DNA of 64,000 bases from Helicobacter saguini (GCF_000762875.2 NZ_JRMP02000007.1:53319-117318), one strand, 5' to 3'. Counted from the first letter of the stretch, positions 43,917 to 52,685 are shown. Notes: a model not told the origin generated them from the sequence alone. Translations and numbers: made by a program.

Positions 43917-46424
43917 CTAGAATCTTAAACTAACATTCATTCCATATTCTTGCAATCTCCCGATTTGACGCATTTGCACACCTGCAGTAGTAGTGTAGCC
44001 ATAAGTGCTATATACTAAATTTAGTGCGTTATTCATATAAAAAGCAAGTGAAATATTTTTCATCTCAGCTCTTAAACCAAAGTTAAAAAGTGTGTAAGGC
44101 TCTTGATAAAAATCTTGCCGCAAATAGATTCTAGACTTATAGGCTAGGCTTAAATTTCCATAGAATCTAACTAAAGAATTTCCCCATATAATAGAATCTA
44201 GGCTAGCATTCACGTTAAACTCTGGCATATATAACGCATTACGATTATCTAAGCTCTCGCCTGTAAAAGGGTCTCTTGCATTTTTATATTTCGCATTTGT
44301 ATAAGCGAAATTTAGCATAAAAAAGCTATCTTTTAAAAACTGCACTTTCCCTTCAAACTCTACGCCTTGACTTATCAAATTCCCCACATTCAAAATATTC
44401 CAAGAGCCTGTATTACCACTCCCAAGATACAAAAATTCCTGTCTATTCTGCGTAAATGTGTAAAAATAATCTAAATTAATATAGATTCTATCATCCCAAA
44501 AAAAGCCTTTATATCCCACTTCTGCTGTATAGTTAGTTTCAGGCTTATATGGCGTCTTTGTGTATTCCGCATCGCCTACTTCATTTTTAAAGCCACCAGC
44601 CTTAAAGCCACGAGCAAATGAAGTATAAAACTTATGAGAATCTAGCAATGTATAGCTTAAAGCAATGCGTGGTGAGAACTGATTAGAATCTATGCTATTA
44701 GCAAAACTAGCAATAGATGAATTAGTCGCACCACCCTTACTAAAATTAATAGCGTCTCTATAATATGTATAGCGAAGCCCTAATGTAACATCAAAGCCCA
44801 AAGGCAGCTTAATCTTATGGTCGGTAAATAACGCAAAGTTAAAAGTGCCTATTTTATTAATATCGCCTACACGTCTTGTATAGGGTAAATTAGAGCAAGT
44901 CTGTCCTGCTTGACAATAGTTTGAATTATTTATAGGATTTTCTAAAAAGCTAAGTTTAAAATCACCATAACTAAAATAGATTCCATAAATGCTCACTGAG
45001 TCGTTATCATACGTTTGCATTAAACGCGTTTCATTAATATATGCGGTATTATTTTCTTCTTTTAGTCCGCTATAATCAGTCAATACAGGCATTAAACGAT
45101 TTTGGATACTAAAAGTATTTTTTAGCAGTATATTATCTGTTATGTAGTAGCCGCCTTTCAAAGCGTAAGTCTGCATTGTCCTATCATTTTTAGATATTAG
45201 CCTTGTGGTTACACCTGTGTTATTTCCTTGTGAATCTGTGACAGGGACTTGAAAGCTATGAGTTAGGCTTTTTATCTCATCAGGCGTAAGATAGAAATTA
45301 TCATAATACACGCTTTTATCAAAGTAGTAATCAAGCCCTACATAGAATCTCTCCACGTCATAAAGCAGTGAAAATCGCCCTAAATTAATATTAGTCGTAT
45401 CAGCTAAGCGATTTGTGCTAGAATCTTTTATCTGCCCTAAAAAGTCGCTATGTTTAAAGCTAAGCTTTGCGTATAATTTATCTTTTATAATCGCACCACT
45501 TGCAGAACCTGTAAAGATTCTATTAAGATTAGAAAATCCTACATTTGCCCTTAGTCTTGTCGTGTTTGTAGCCATATTTGAGTTAATAGACAAGATTCCA
45601 GCTTGTGCGTTTTCACCATACATTGTGCCGCTCATTCCTTTAAAAAGCTCTACGCTATACACATCAAGCAGCTCTTGATTCATAAAAAACACATCTTGTG
45701 GCACATCATCGATATATAGCCGAAAGCTAGGTTTATAATTATCAGCTGAGTTTATACCACGAAGTGATACTTGCGGATAGGCACTACCACCGCTATCACC
45801 GATATAAAGTCCAGATAATACATTTTGTAAATCTTTGCTATTTTGGATATTTAGCTTTTCTAGGCTTTCACCACTGACTGAAGCGATATTGTCATTTAAA
45901 TCAAATATTTCACGTTGCGTTCTAGCATTTGACATTGTTGTGGTTACTTTTTCTAAGTCGTATTGTTTTATGTTTGCGTTAGATTCTGTATTATTGCTTG
46001 ACGTTTCGTTAGAATCTATTTCGTTGGTTGTGGGCGATTCGTTAGAATCTGCGATAATTATAGGGCGGTTGGCGGGCGTTTGGGTAGAATCTATTTTGAT
46101 AGGGCGACTTTGGTTAGATTCTATAATTTCATTAGCCGCTAATTTTATAGAATCTTTCTTTTCAAAAGGGCGGTGGGTGGGCGATAGGTTTAAATTAGAT
46201 TCTATATTATTATTAGAAACCGCTAATTTTATAGAATCTTGCTTACTAGATTCTATGTTTTGAGCCAACATTATAGAATCTAACTTTTTAGAATCTACCC
46301 TTTTAGATTCCATAGTCACATTAGAATCTAACAAACTTTTAGAATCTAAACCCCTTGCACTTACCACACTAAAACTCCCTAAACTAAATGATATATATAT
46401 AGCAAACTTAGCAATGTTACTCAT
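43917..46424 (-). CDS. TonB-dependent outer-membrane receptor with repeat-derived N-terminal region
   Basis: Iron-chelate-type transporter of 835 residues. The signal peptide is MSNIAKFAIYISFSLGSFSVVSA. Residues about 25-155 are built from repeats: LDSK/IESN octamer translations and PTHRPFEKKDSIKL, TPANRPI units from the GC-rich family. The plug then begins (TQREIFDLNDNIASVSGESLEKLNIQ) with VELFKGMSGTMYGENAQAGI, and the barrel ends in MNVSLRF. A strong Fur-box match lies 56 bases upstream. It is 51% or so alike in pattern to its neighbour at 46521 (same plug and barrel blocks), a tandem paralogue; that figure is a visual impression and not a computed identity. Confidence 0.9.
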   Translation of the reverse strand: MSNIAKFAIYISFSLGSFSVVSARGLDSKSLLDSNVTMESKRVDSKKLDSIMLAQNIESSKQDSIKLAVSNNNIESNLNLSPTHRPFEKKDSIKLAANEIIESNQSRPIKIDSTQTPANRPIIIADSNESPTTNEIDSNETSSNNTESNANIKQYDLEKVTTTMSNARTQREIFDLNDNIASVSGESLEKLNIQNSKDLQNVLSGLYIGDSGGSAYPQVSLRGINSADNYKPSFRLYIDDVPQDVFFMNQELLDVYSVELFKGMSGTMYGENAQAGILSINSNMATNTTRLRANVGFSNLNRIFTGSASGAIIKDKLYAKLSFKHSDFLGQIKDSSTNRLADTTNINLGRFSLLYDVERFYVGLDYYFDKSVYYDNFYLTPDEIKSLTHSFQVPVTDSQGNNTGVTTRLISKNDRTMQTYALKGGYYITDNILLKNTFSIQNRLMPVLTDYSGLKEENNTAYINETRLMQTYDNDSVSIYGIYFSYGDFKLSFLENPINNSNYCQAGQTCSNLPYTRRVGDINKIGTFNFALFTDHKIKLPLGFDVTLGLRYTYYRDAINFSKGGATNSSIASFANSIDSNQFSPRIALSYTLLDSHKFYTSFARGFKAGGFKNEVGDAEYTKTPYKPETNYTAEVGYKGFFWDDRIYINLDYFYTFTQNRQEFLYLGSGNTGSWNILNVGNLISQGVEFEGKVQFLKDSFFMLNFAYTNAKYKNARDPFTGESLDNRNALYMPEFNVNASLDSIIWGNSLVRFYGNLSLAYKSRIYLRQDFYQEPYTLFNFGLRAEMKNISLAFYMNNALNLVYSTYGYTTTAGVQMRQIGRLQEYGMNVSLRF

Positions 46425-46479
46425 AACTTATCCTTTCAAAAAATCTAAAATTTTCAAAGGTCGAATGCTACTACAAAAC

Positions 46480-46494
46480 TAATAATGATTAGTA
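46480..46494. promoter_or_regulatory. Fur box upstream of the TonB receptor gene
   Basis: TAATAATGATTAGTA matches TAATAATnATTATTA at 14 of 15 positions counting n as a match, 56 bases before the receptor start at 46424. Iron-dependent repression is expected. Confidence 0.65.
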
Positions 46495-46520
46495 AATAGT
46501 TTGTAATAAAAATGTAATTC

Positions 46521-49199
46521 TTAGAATCTATAACTAAGAGTTGAGTTAAAATTAAACAATCTACCTATTTGATGATATGGTGTTGTGCCTGAATAATAGC
46601 CATAGGTTGAATATAGCGTATTTAGCACATTTTCAAAGTTAAACGCAAGGCTTAAGTTATCCTTAAATGTTACACGACAACCTAGATTCCACAATGCGTA
46701 AGGTTTTTGTGAATATGCTGGTGCTGCTGTTTGGTTTGGCAATAAAGGGTTATTTGCATAATACAATGGATTTTGGTCGGTGTAATACACAAGCGATTTA
46801 AACTCTAGCGAAGTATTAACATACACACCCAAAAAGCTGTTTTTAAACACATTTACATCAGCAGATAAATTTAGATTAAAGTTTGGCAAATATAGCACGT
46901 GATTTGTCGGTGGCAGTGGCGTATCAATAAAACTAGCGTTGATATATGCAAAGTTTAACATTACAAAGCTATCTTGCATAAAGTTAAACTTACCTTCAAA
47001 CTCAAAGCCATGACTTAAAACATTACCTAGATTCCCAAACATTGCAATAGTTTGATTATTCACAATGCCTAGCCATAGATTTTCTTGTCTATCTTGCTGA
47101 TAGCTAAAAAAGTAGGCTGCGTTTATATAGATTTTGTCTCCCCAAAAAAAGCCTTTATATCCAAGTTCCGCACTATAATTAATTTCAGGTTTATACGCTT
47201 CTTTATAATAGTCTCCATATATCGCATTCGCAAAGCCACCTTTTTTAAAGCTACGAGATAGCATTGTGTATATTTTATGATTACTTAAAAATGTGTAGGA
47301 TAATCCTAAACGCGCTCCAAAGTTATGCCAGCCTTTGCTATCACTAAAGTTACCGGGATTATTACTACTTATCGCATTTGGACTTGTATAATTGATATTT
47401 GCATAATTATAGTTATATCGTAAGCCCACATTTAGCGTTAGATTCATAGGCAAGTTTATAGCGTGGTCAGTAAAGATTCCAAAGTCTATATTTTTTAGCC
47501 TATTTGTATCATCTTGTCTAAAAGCATCTTTTGTAAATTTATGCTGAAAGGCATCATAGCTAAAAAAGATTCCATAAAGGCTTGTAGAATCATTATCCCA
47601 CTCTTGCTTTACTTTTAGCTCATCGCTTAGGCTTCCATTAGCTTCTTCATACCATCCACCAAAGTTATATATATCGCTATTTTTATCTTGGTAACTTAGC
47701 ACATTTTTAATACTAAAAGATTCAAAATTATATCCAGCTTTTAAAGCATAAGTTTGCACTAAACGATTTAAAATAGGGACTCCATTTGTGCCAAAATCAT
47801 GCGTTATATTATTTCTATTGCTTATTTCAGCATTACTTAGATAAAATAAATCATGAAATGCACCATTATCAATATAGTAATCAAATCCTACATTAAGCTT
47901 AGAATCATCATAAAGAAGTGATACTCGACCCAAAGCCGCACTAGAAGTATCCGCAAATTTCCCTGTGGTAGAATCTTTTACCTGCCCTAAAAATTGAGAA
48001 TATTTAAAACTAGCCTTTGCATATAATCTATCTTGTATCAACGCACCACTTGCTGAGCCAGACGCGCCCCTATCTTTTGTGCCTAGATTTAATGTGGCAA
48101 AAACCTTTGTCTTATTTGTCGCCATATTTGAGTGAATATCTAAGATACCAGCGGCGGCATTAGCACCATATACGCTACCTCCCCAGCCTTTTAGCAGCTC
48201 AACATTTTCAACATCTAGTAGCTCTTGATTTAGGAAAAATACATCTTGCGGGACATCATCGATATACACACGCACATTTGGATTGTAATAATAGCCATTA
48301 CGCATACCCCTTATAGTAATCGTAGGATAGGCACTACCGCCTTCATTTGTGATAAACACACCAGAGAAAACTTTGTCTAATTCTTTACCATTTTGGATAT
48401 TTAATTTTTGTAGATTTTCACCACTAACTGAAGCGATATTATCATTTTCATAGAAAATTTCACGCTGCGTTTTCCCTGCAACTACTTTTATAGAATCTAG
48501 TTTGTATTCTTTTGCTTGGGTTAGATTATTGTTGCTAGATTCTATATCACTTGTAGGCGATTCGTTAGAATCTGCTTCATTAGCAGAGCGACTTTGGGCA
48601 GATTCTGTATTATTAATAGGGCGGCGGGCGGGCGATAGGTTACTAGGATTAGATTCTGTATCGTTATTAGAATCTGCTAAATAAATAAGGCTTTCTTTAG
48701 AATCCATTTTCTCAAAGGGGCGGTGGGCGGGCATTTGGCTAGATTCTGTAGTTTCGTTATCCGCCAAATAAATAGGGCGATTTTCTTTAGAATCTTTTTT
48801 CTCGATAGTGTGGTAGGTTAGCATTTGGCTAGAATCCGCTAATTTTATAGAATCTTTTTTCTCAAAATGGCGGTTATTTAGCATTTGGGCTTCTTTAGAT
48901 TCTATATTATTAGAATCTGCGACACTTATAGGGTGGTGGGCGGGCGATAGGATAGATTCTATATTTTCATTAGAATCCGCTATCTTTATAAAATCTTTGC
49001 GACTAGATTCCATATTTTTAGATAACTTTATAGAATCTTTTTTCTCAAAAGGTCGGTGGGTGAGCGTTTGGTTCAAATTAGATTCTATATTCACCTTAGA
49101 ATCTTTAGAATCTAACAAACTTTTAGAATCAAGTTTAGATTCCATATTTTGCTTAGAATCTAACAAATTCTTAGAATCTAAATCCTTAGCATTTATCAC
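46521..49199 (-). CDS. TonB-dependent receptor, paralogue, with phase-variable leader (OFF here)
   Basis: The long frame has a GTG at 49199, but the gene homologous to its neighbour starts at ATG 49269: MSKFVR, then an alternating Tyr-Ile stretch from an (AT)12 tract, then CVVGSFYFFNVINAKDLDSK. With 12 AT units that ATG runs into TAA, out of frame with the receptor; 10 or 13 units would join them and supply the signal peptide. Residues about 5-225 of the open frame are repeat-derived (LLDSKDSKVNIES, LTHRPFEKKDSIKL, SPARRPI). The plug (TQREIFYENDNIASVSGENL, VELLKGWGGSVYGANAAAG) and barrel (NFNSTLSYRF) are intact. Confidence 0.85.
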   Translation of the reverse strand: MINAKDLDSKNLLDSKQNMESKLDSKSLLDSKDSKVNIESNLNQTLTHRPFEKKDSIKLSKNMESSRKDFIKIADSNENIESILSPAHHPISVADSNNIESKEAQMLNNRHFEKKDSIKLADSSQMLTYHTIEKKDSKENRPIYLADNETTESSQMPAHRPFEKMDSKESLIYLADSNNDTESNPSNLSPARRPINNTESAQSRSANEADSNESPTSDIESSNNNLTQAKEYKLDSIKVVAGKTQREIFYENDNIASVSGENLQKLNIQNGKELDKVFSGVFITNEGGSAYPTITIRGMRNGYYYNPNVRVYIDDVPQDVFFLNQELLDVENVELLKGWGGSVYGANAAAGILDIHSNMATNKTKVFATLNLGTKDRGASGSASGALIQDRLYAKASFKYSQFLGQVKDSTTGKFADTSSAALGRVSLLYDDSKLNVGFDYYIDNGAFHDLFYLSNAEISNRNNITHDFGTNGVPILNRLVQTYALKAGYNFESFSIKNVLSYQDKNSDIYNFGGWYEEANGSLSDELKVKQEWDNDSTSLYGIFFSYDAFQHKFTKDAFRQDDTNRLKNIDFGIFTDHAINLPMNLTLNVGLRYNYNYANINYTSPNAISSNNPGNFSDSKGWHNFGARLGLSYTFLSNHKIYTMLSRSFKKGGFANAIYGDYYKEAYKPEINYSAELGYKGFFWGDKIYINAAYFFSYQQDRQENLWLGIVNNQTIAMFGNLGNVLSHGFEFEGKFNFMQDSFVMLNFAYINASFIDTPLPPTNHVLYLPNFNLNLSADVNVFKNSFLGVYVNTSLEFKSLVYYTDQNPLYYANNPLLPNQTAAPAYSQKPYALWNLGCRVTFKDNLSLAFNFENVLNTLYSTYGYYSGTTPYHQIGRLFNFNSTLSYRF

Positions 49200-49228
49200 A
49201 TTAAAAAAATAAAAACTCCCTACTACGC

Positions 49229-49252
49229 ATATATATATATATATATATATAT
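49229..49252. repeat. Dinucleotide tract (AT)12 in a receptor signal sequence
   Basis: Twelve AT units within the leader of the TonB receptor whose predicted ATG is at 49269 on the reverse strand. The paralogue has a much shorter AT run at the same place (about 46388). Confidence 0.8.
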
Positions 49253-49531
49253 CTTACAAATTTACTCATAAAAAATCCTTTTACAAAAAAATCTTAAAAA
49301 TAAAATCGAATACTAAAATAGAAAAGATAACAAAAAGTAAATATCATAATCCAAACCCCAAACTTCACACATTTATGTTAAGATTCTACAAAATTTTAAC
49401 TTTAAAGGGCGTGAATGTTAGTTGTGCGACTTGATGGCAATAGGCTGGTGGGTGGGCGATAGGATAAAATAGAATCTAGATTCTATGGCTAAATAAAAAT
49501 ATAGAATCTAAATTGATTTTCAAGGATAAAA
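49253..49531. other. Intergenic region between divergent genes
   Basis: Holds the start of the phase-variable receptor (49269) and, at 49437-49515, a GC-rich unit (GGCTGGTGGGTGGGCGATAG) plus octamer palindromes. No other gene or clear promoter. Confidence 0.45.
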
Positions 49532-50005
49532 ATGTTTATTTTAGGCTTAATTCACTTGCTTTGTGCGTGCGTGGTGGTCGGGTATTTGGTGTATGATGTG
49601 CTGATTTTTCGCTATTTTAAATTAAAGCGAAGTGAAAGCGAATTTAAGGCATTAAAACGCGAGGTGCTAAAGCCTAGCGTAGTCATTTTGGGCGTGGCAT
49701 TTTTAGGGCTTTTGCTTAGTGGTTTTGGGCTTTTTTCTTTTTATGTTGAGGATGGATTTTTGGAGTTTTTTAAGAGCGGATTTTATGGCATTTTAGATTC
49801 AGTGCGAAATTCTAAAAGTTTGAGTTTTGAATCTATATTAGTTCTAAAATTACTAACTATTTCCTTATTATTTATTTTCACGCCAATTTCATTTTTTTAT
49901 ATTTTAGTGCTAAAAAAACCAGACCCAATGCGAAGATTCTATCATCATTTAGCCCTTTTAATTTGCCTAATAGCCGTGATTTTAGCTAGATTTTTAGCGC
50001 ATTAG
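49532..50005 (+). CDS. CopD-like integral membrane protein
   Basis: A protein of 157 residues with four hydrophobic helices (LIHLLCACVVVGYLVYDVLIF, VVILGVAFLGLLLSGFGLF, ILVLKLLTISLLFIFTPIS, HHLALLICLIAVILARFL). The HxxxA and GxxxYD pattern of helix 1 and the C-terminal HH fit the CopD/DUF2269-type family of putative copper or heme-linked membrane proteins. A loop carries an octamer-derived stretch (GILDSVRNSKSLSFES). CAAGGATAAAA precedes the ATG. Function uncertain. Confidence 0.6.
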   Translation: MFILGLIHLLCACVVVGYLVYDVLIFRYFKLKRSESEFKALKREVLKPSVVILGVAFLGLLLSGFGLFSFYVEDGFLEFFKSGFYGILDSVRNSKSLSFESILVLKLLTISLLFIFTPISFFYILVLKKPDPMRRFYHHLALLICLIAVILARFLAH

Positions 50006-50022
50006 ATTTTTAGATTCTATGT

Positions 50023-50028
50023 TATAAT
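50023..50028 (+). promoter_or_regulatory. Predicted -10 box for the TupA-like gene
   Basis: TATAAT in ATGTTATAATTCTAG, 31 bases before the ATG at 50059. Confidence 0.6.
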
Positions 50029-50058
50029 TCTAGCTTTATTTTGCATTAAAGGAAAAAT

Positions 50059-50370
50059 ATGGGACTTATAAAATCTGTAACTAAACGCATTAAAAATTCT
50101 AATATTTATAAGAATTATCGCTTAAAGCGAAAGGAAAAAGGTGCGTTTGAACGTGATTTAGCTTTTTTTATCACAAGGCATAAAAATATCTTTGGCTATA
50201 CGCCTGATTTTGCTAATCCACGCACTTTTAATGAGAAAATTATCCACAGAATCTTATTTGATAGAAATCCGCTATATACATTTTTGGCAGATAAATTAAA
50301 GGCTAGGATTTATATTTCTTACAAATTGCGTGATTTTGCAGCTAGTAATAATACGGGGGGGGGGGGGTAA
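50059..50370 (+). CDS. N-terminal piece of the TupA-like protein (ends at the G13 tract)
   Basis: A piece of 103 residues with AAAGGAAAAAT before the ATG, ending in NNTGGGG and TAA. It holds the basic N-terminus and the conserved FNEKI(I)HRILFDRNPLYTFLADK block of the family. Alone it cannot form the ATP-grasp active site. Confidence 0.75.
   Translation: MGLIKSVTKRIKNSNIYKNYRLKRKEKGAFERDLAFFITRHKNIFGYTPDFANPRTFNEKIIHRILFDRNPLYTFLADKLKARIYISYKLRDFAASNNTGGGG
50355..50367 (+). repeat. Poly-G tract G13 (contingency locus), same flanks as 31696
   Basis: Thirteen G residues, flanked by AATAATAC on the left and TAAATCA on the right, in register OFF. The flanks are identical to those of the tract at 31696-31708 in an unrelated gene. 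Confidence 0.9.
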
Positions 50371-50426
50371 ATCATAACTTTATCCCTAAAAAGTTAGGAA
50401 ATATAGAATCTAAAAACCAAGATTCT

Positions 50427-51380
50427 GTGACAAATTCCAAAAATATAGAATCTAATTCCAAAGATTCCAAAAACTTACAAAATTCACAACAATTTAATAG
50501 CATAGATTCCATAAATCAATACTTTATAGAATCTAAAAATAATCCTGTTTTGGCTTTATTAAATGAAGATTCTAAAAACACTGAATCTAATCAACAAGAT
50601 TCTCAAAACACAGAATCTAAGAATCAAGATTCTACAAAAGATTCTAAAAACATAGATGTTCTCCCAAAAGAGCTAATGAAAATCCTAGAAAGTCCCATAG
50701 ATTCTATATCCACACAACTTTTTGAAACAAACACCTGCCCATACTTGCCAAAACTTTATGGAATCTACAAAAGCGTTAAAGAGATAGATTTCAACAAATT
50801 GCCAAATTCTTTTGTCCTAAAAACAAACCACGACAGCGGCGGCGTAATAATCGTGCAGGACAAAGAGGCTTTGCTAAAAAATCCATTCATTTTAGAGCAA
50901 ATGCTAGAAAAACTAACACTTCATTTAAACACAAATTATTATGATTTTAGCCGCGAGTATCATTACAAAGCTATAGAATCTAGAATTTTTGCTGAGGAAA
51001 TGTTAGGGCAAAATGGCGAGATTCCAGATGATTATAAAATCCACACTTTCAAGGACAAAATGTATATGCAGGTTGATTTTGAGCGATTTAGCAATCACAC
51101 AAGGGCGTTTTTTACGCAAGATTTTGAGGCTTTGCCCTTTAGCCTTTGCTATCCATTGCCGCAAAATCCGCAATATTTAGCACAAAAGCCAAAAAATATA
51201 GAATCTATGTTTGCCATTGCTCGTATTTTAGGGAGTTCGTGCAATTATGTTCGTGTGGATTTGTATAATATTAAAGGGAAAATTTTTGTAGGGGAGCTAA
51301 CCTTTACTCACGGCGGTGGGACAGAAACTTTTAATCCAAAAGAGTATGATAGAATCTTAGGAGATATATGGGAAATTTAG
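50427..51380 (+). CDS. C-terminal ATP-grasp piece of the TupA-like protein
   Basis: The piece opens upstream at 50367; the GTG at 50427 has no ribosome-binding site and lies inside repeat-derived sequence, so it is probably not a start. Residues 1-95 of this piece are nearly all octamer translation (TNSKNIESNSKDSKNLQNSQ, NTESNQQDSQNTESKNQDST). The ATP-grasp part follows, with FVLKTNHDSGG, IFAEEMLGQNGEIPDDYKIH, and the Mg/ATP-binding YVRVDLYNIKGKIFVGELTF plus FTHGGGTETFNPKEYD at the end. Confidence 0.8.
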   Translation: MTNSKNIESNSKDSKNLQNSQQFNSIDSINQYFIESKNNPVLALLNEDSKNTESNQQDSQNTESKNQDSTKDSKNIDVLPKELMKILESPIDSISTQLFETNTCPYLPKLYGIYKSVKEIDFNKLPNSFVLKTNHDSGGVIIVQDKEALLKNPFILEQMLEKLTLHLNTNYYDFSREYHYKAIESRIFAEEMLGQNGEIPDDYKIHTFKDKMYMQVDFERFSNHTRAFFTQDFEALPFSLCYPLPQNPQYLAQKPKNIESMFAIARILGSSCNYVRVDLYNIKGKIFVGELTFTHGGGTETFNPKEYDRILGDIWEI

Positions 51381-51452
51381 AACTTTTTAAGATAAAAATT
51401 ATAAAATATAGAATCTTAATATAAATTTGCAAAATAAAAATTATTTTTATGA

Positions 51453-51458
51453 TATAAT
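51453..51458 (+). promoter_or_regulatory. Predicted -10 box for the flhX-like gene
   Basis: TATAAT in ATGATATAATGCG, 30 bases before the ATG at 51488. Confidence 0.55.
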
Positions 51459-51487
51459 GCGTCAAATGATTTCAAAAAAGGAAAAAT

Positions 51488-51763
51488 ATGCGAAAAAAGG
51501 CAGCTGCTTTGGCGTATGAGGAATACAAAGACCACGCTCCAAAGGTCGTAGCCAGCGGACAAGGAATGATTGCGGAGGCGATTATCAAAAAGGCAAATGA
51601 GTTTAACATTCCGCTTTTTTGCAATGCCGAGCTAGTCGATTCGCTTGTCAAAATGGATATAAATAGCAATGTGCCGCCAGAGCTGTATCAGGCGGTAGTC
51701 GATGTGTTTATATGGCTGCAAAATGCCGAGAATAAGGCTAGTATAAGTAAGAATGATTTTTAG
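51488..51763 (+). CDS. flhX: FlhB C-terminal-domain homologue (FlhX type)
   Basis: Cytoplasmic protein of 91 residues matching the C-terminal cytoplasmic domain of the flagellar export switch FlhB (AAALAYEEYKDHAPKVVASG, GMIAEAIIKKANEFNIPLFC, LVKMDINSNVPPELYQAVVDVF). The membrane domain and the NPTH cleavage motif are absent. In H. pylori the equivalent protein (HP1575) can substitute for the detached FlhB tail in export switching. GGAAAAAT precedes the ATG. Single gene. Confidence 0.88.
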   Translation: MRKKAAALAYEEYKDHAPKVVASGQGMIAEAIIKKANEFNIPLFCNAELVDSLVKMDINSNVPPELYQAVVDVFIWLQNAENKASISKNDF

Positions 51764-51908
51764 ATTCTATAGATTTTGCGTATATTTTGACTAAAAGATT
51801 CTATAAAATTCCCAAAAAACATAGAATCTAAGTCGCAAGATTCTATAGATTCTTAAAAATTATAGAATCTAATTCGCAAGATTCTATAAAAATAAGAAAA
51901 GGACAAAA

Positions 51909-52682
51909 ATGATAAAAGTAAAAAACCTAAATTTTTCGTATAATTCAAGGCATATTTTAAAAGATGTGAGTTTGCAGGCTAATAGTGGCGAGTTGCTTGG
52001 AATCTTGGGCGCAAATGGCTGTGGCAAAAGCACTTTGCTTAAAAATATTTTGGGATTTTTGAAGCCTAGTAGCGGGCAGATTCTAATAAATGACACTGAA
52101 ATTAGCAAATATACGCCAAAAGAGCTGGCAAATTTAATGAGCTATATCCCACAAAAAAGCCTTTTGACGATGCCTTTAAAGGTGCTAGATTTTATCCTTG
52201 CGGGGCGTTATGCGAAGCTTAAAAATAGCTTATTTGGCTATCAAAATGAGGACTTTGACATCGTGCAAGAAGTCGCGGAACGGCTAAATGTCTGGCAGCA
52301 TAAAAACCGCATAGCCACGACACTTAGCGGGGGTGAGTTTGGTCGTGTGTTGCTTGCTCGCGCGCTCGTTAATGAGCCAAAAATCCTGCTACTTGATGAG
52401 CCTACAAGTGCGATGGACTTGCATTATGCGGTTGAAATCCTGCGGATTGTGAAGCTTTTGATAAAAAACTTGGGGCTAACCGGCGTGATTGTGATACATG
52501 ATTTGATGCTTGCAAGCCTATTTTGCGATAAAATCGTGCTAATGAAAGATGGTAGCGTGATGGATTTTGGGTTGCCTAGCGATTTGATTGCGGTGGAAAA
52601 ACTGCAGAGAGTTTATGATGGCTTGGAGTGCGAGATTATCACGCATAATAATAAGCCCATTGTCGTGCCAAAGGCGGTGTAG
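51909..52682 (+). CDS. Iron-chelate-type ABC transporter ATP-binding protein (FecE/BtuD family)
   Basis: ATPase of 257 residues: Walker A LGANGCGKSTLLKNIL near residue 33, Q-loop SYIPQKS near 80, signature LSGGEFGRVLLARAL near 138, Walker B ILLLDEPTSAMD near 160 and switch His in VIVIHDLM near 195. The overall build is that of the FecE/FhuC/BtuD group, which power siderophore, heme or cobalamin import. Neither the FecCD-type permease nor a binding protein is next to it. It may act with the TonB receptors nearby; that is inference. The gene ends four bases from convergent comEC. Confidence 0.88.
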   Translation: MIKVKNLNFSYNSRHILKDVSLQANSGELLGILGANGCGKSTLLKNILGFLKPSSGQILINDTEISKYTPKELANLMSYIPQKSLLTMPLKVLDFILAGRYAKLKNSLFGYQNEDFDIVQEVAERLNVWQHKNRIATTLSGGEFGRVLLARALVNEPKILLLDEPTSAMDLHYAVEILRIVKLLIKNLGLTGVIVIHDLMLASLFCDKIVLMKDGSVMDFGLPSDLIAVEKLQRVYDGLECEIITHNNKPIVVPKAV

Positions 52683-52685
52683 ATT

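Larger units (their letters stand above)
50059..51380 (+). pseudogene. TupA-like ATP-grasp protein gene, phase-variable and OFF in this sequence
   Basis: Gene-level entry. The 5' frame (50059-50370) runs into TAA directly after a G13 tract (50355-50367). One more G, or two fewer, joins it to the frame that continues to 51380. The joined protein of about 440 residues has the TupA-like order: TPDFANPRTFNEKIIHRILFDRN, LYTFLADKLKARIYISYKL, then PKLYGIYKSVKEIDFNKLPN, FVLKTNHDSGGVIIVQDK and VRVDLYNIKGKIFVGELTF. Such proteins act in capsule, teichuronic acid or LPS-type glycan synthesis. A repeat-derived insert of about 100 residues splits two conserved blocks. Confidence 0.82.

Noticed and set aside
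45835..46263. Open frame of 142 codons opposite the first TonB receptor, full of LDS and VGD
   Set aside because: It is the antisense reading of the repeat-derived receptor N-terminus; no ribosome-binding site and no family resemblance.
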